Of a stretch of 64,000 nt of DNA, positions 63,636-64,000 are shown piece by piece. Position numbers and translations under genes: made by a program. The DNA is from Robbsia andropogonis (lineage in GTDB: Bacteria > Pseudomonadota > Gammaproteobacteria > Burkholderiales > Burkholderiaceae). The notes under the pieces were generated by a model that was not told where the DNA came from, did not search any database, and saw only the letters and a list, made by a program, of their open reading frames with translations. The DNA lies in contig NZ_LAQU01000003.1 in the NCBI RefSeq assembly GCF_000970345.1, forward strand, positions 1 to 64,000, read 5' to 3'. Each line of letters begins with the position of its first letter. Positions within the stretch are counted from its first letter, which is position 1.

Positions 63636-64000
63636 CTATCTGAACCAGAGCCGTCCGAGTTTCTCGAACTCCCGAGCAATCGCCGTGAACACTACATCGC
63701 GCCCAACCGAAGGCGCGCCAGACTCCATCGACATCCATGTCGACAGTAATGCAACGTTCTTGATATTCCCGCCGACTAGATCGGTTATGTCCGCTAGCTC
63801 ATCAAACGAAACCTCGTCGGACACCGTCACGCCTGCCGGCCAGGCTGACGCCCATAATCGACGGCGCGTTTCTCTATCAGGATGCTTAAACTCGATCATG
63901 AACGCTATTCGCCGAGAAAACGCCTCGTCCAAATGGTCGGGGTGATTCGTCGACATCACGATCAGACCAGGAAAGCTTTCCATTCTCTGCAATAAGTAGG
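63636..64000 (-). CDS. eCIS AAA+ ATPase (Pvc15/Afp15-like), C-terminal part
   Basis: The frame is open to the right edge; the ATG and Walker A lie beyond it. The visible 120 residues read YLLQRMESFPGLIVMSTNHPDHLDEAFSRRIAFMIEFKHPD..., the sensor-1 Asn and arginine-finger region of an AAA+ domain in the style of eCIS Pvc15 and phage-like remodelling ATPases. The two Pvc16 genes follow directly, which is the order of PVC and AFP clusters. So the remaining tail, baseplate and spike genes should lie just past 64000. Confidence 0.88.
   Translation of the reverse strand, partial: YLLQRMESFPGLIVMSTNHPDHLDEAFSRRIAFMIEFKHPDRETRRRLWASAWPAGVTVSDEVSFDELADITDLVGGNIKNVALLSTWMSMESGAPSVGRDVVFTAIAREFEKLGRLWFR

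Overview
The window looks like part of a chromosome of a Burkholderiales bacterium (Burkholderiaceae in the broad sense). From memory, the blocks glmS/glmU, ttcA-folB-SDR-midA, cca-GST-NDUFA9-like-slt-5-FCL, metF-holin-ahcY and metK-acyltransferase are typical of Burkholderia-type chromosomes. The SAH riboswitch before ahcY is also typical of beta-proteobacteria. G+C is fairly high but below that of most Burkholderia, so a lower-G+C relative (for example a Robbsia-like or Mycetohabitans-like lineage) is possible. I cannot settle the genus.

Layout. 1-340: right end of an IS3-family element, then a small hypothetical gene. 1216-18213: housekeeping, comprising amino-sugar synthesis (glmS, glmU), chemotaxis (CheV-like protein, methyl-accepting protein), tRNA thiolation (ttcA), folate (folB), a degenerate SDR, MidA-type methyltransferase, DUF2905 protein, cca, GST, NDUFA9-like protein, a lipoprotein lytic transglycosylase and 5-formyl-THF cyclo-ligase. 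18561-41872: a complete type VI secretion system, all on the minus strand in the order tssB-C-hcp-E-F-G-H-vgrG-MORN protein-DUF4280 PAAR-like-J-K-L-M-A, with an unrecognised 555-residue gene converging on its distal end. 42228-46428: dppBCDF-type ABC transporter without a binding protein. 46752-49458: small ORF, madL, madM and a LysR regulator. 49769-52711: metF, a holin-family membrane protein and ahcY with its riboswitch. 52748-56122: three unrecognised genes. 56432-60884: amino-acid permease, a small ORF, metK and a lipid A-type acyltransferase. 60943-64000: the end of a second contractile machine, an extracellular contractile injection system (eCIS), with two tandem Pvc16/DUF4255 proteins and the C-terminus of the Pvc15-type AAA+ ATPase; the rest lies beyond the right edge.

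How the genes work together. The T6SS block supplies all thirteen core components plus a PAAR-like tip. The membrane component TssM lacks a recognisable Walker A. The eCIS fragment shows that the same chromosome region carries a second, evolutionarily distinct contractile machine about 19 kb from tssB. The unrecognised genes (18561-20228 and 52748-56122) lie beside these two machines and are candidate cargo, although nothing in their sequence proves it. metF, ahcY and metK form a methyl-cycle neighbourhood in which ahcY is controlled by S-adenosylhomocysteine.
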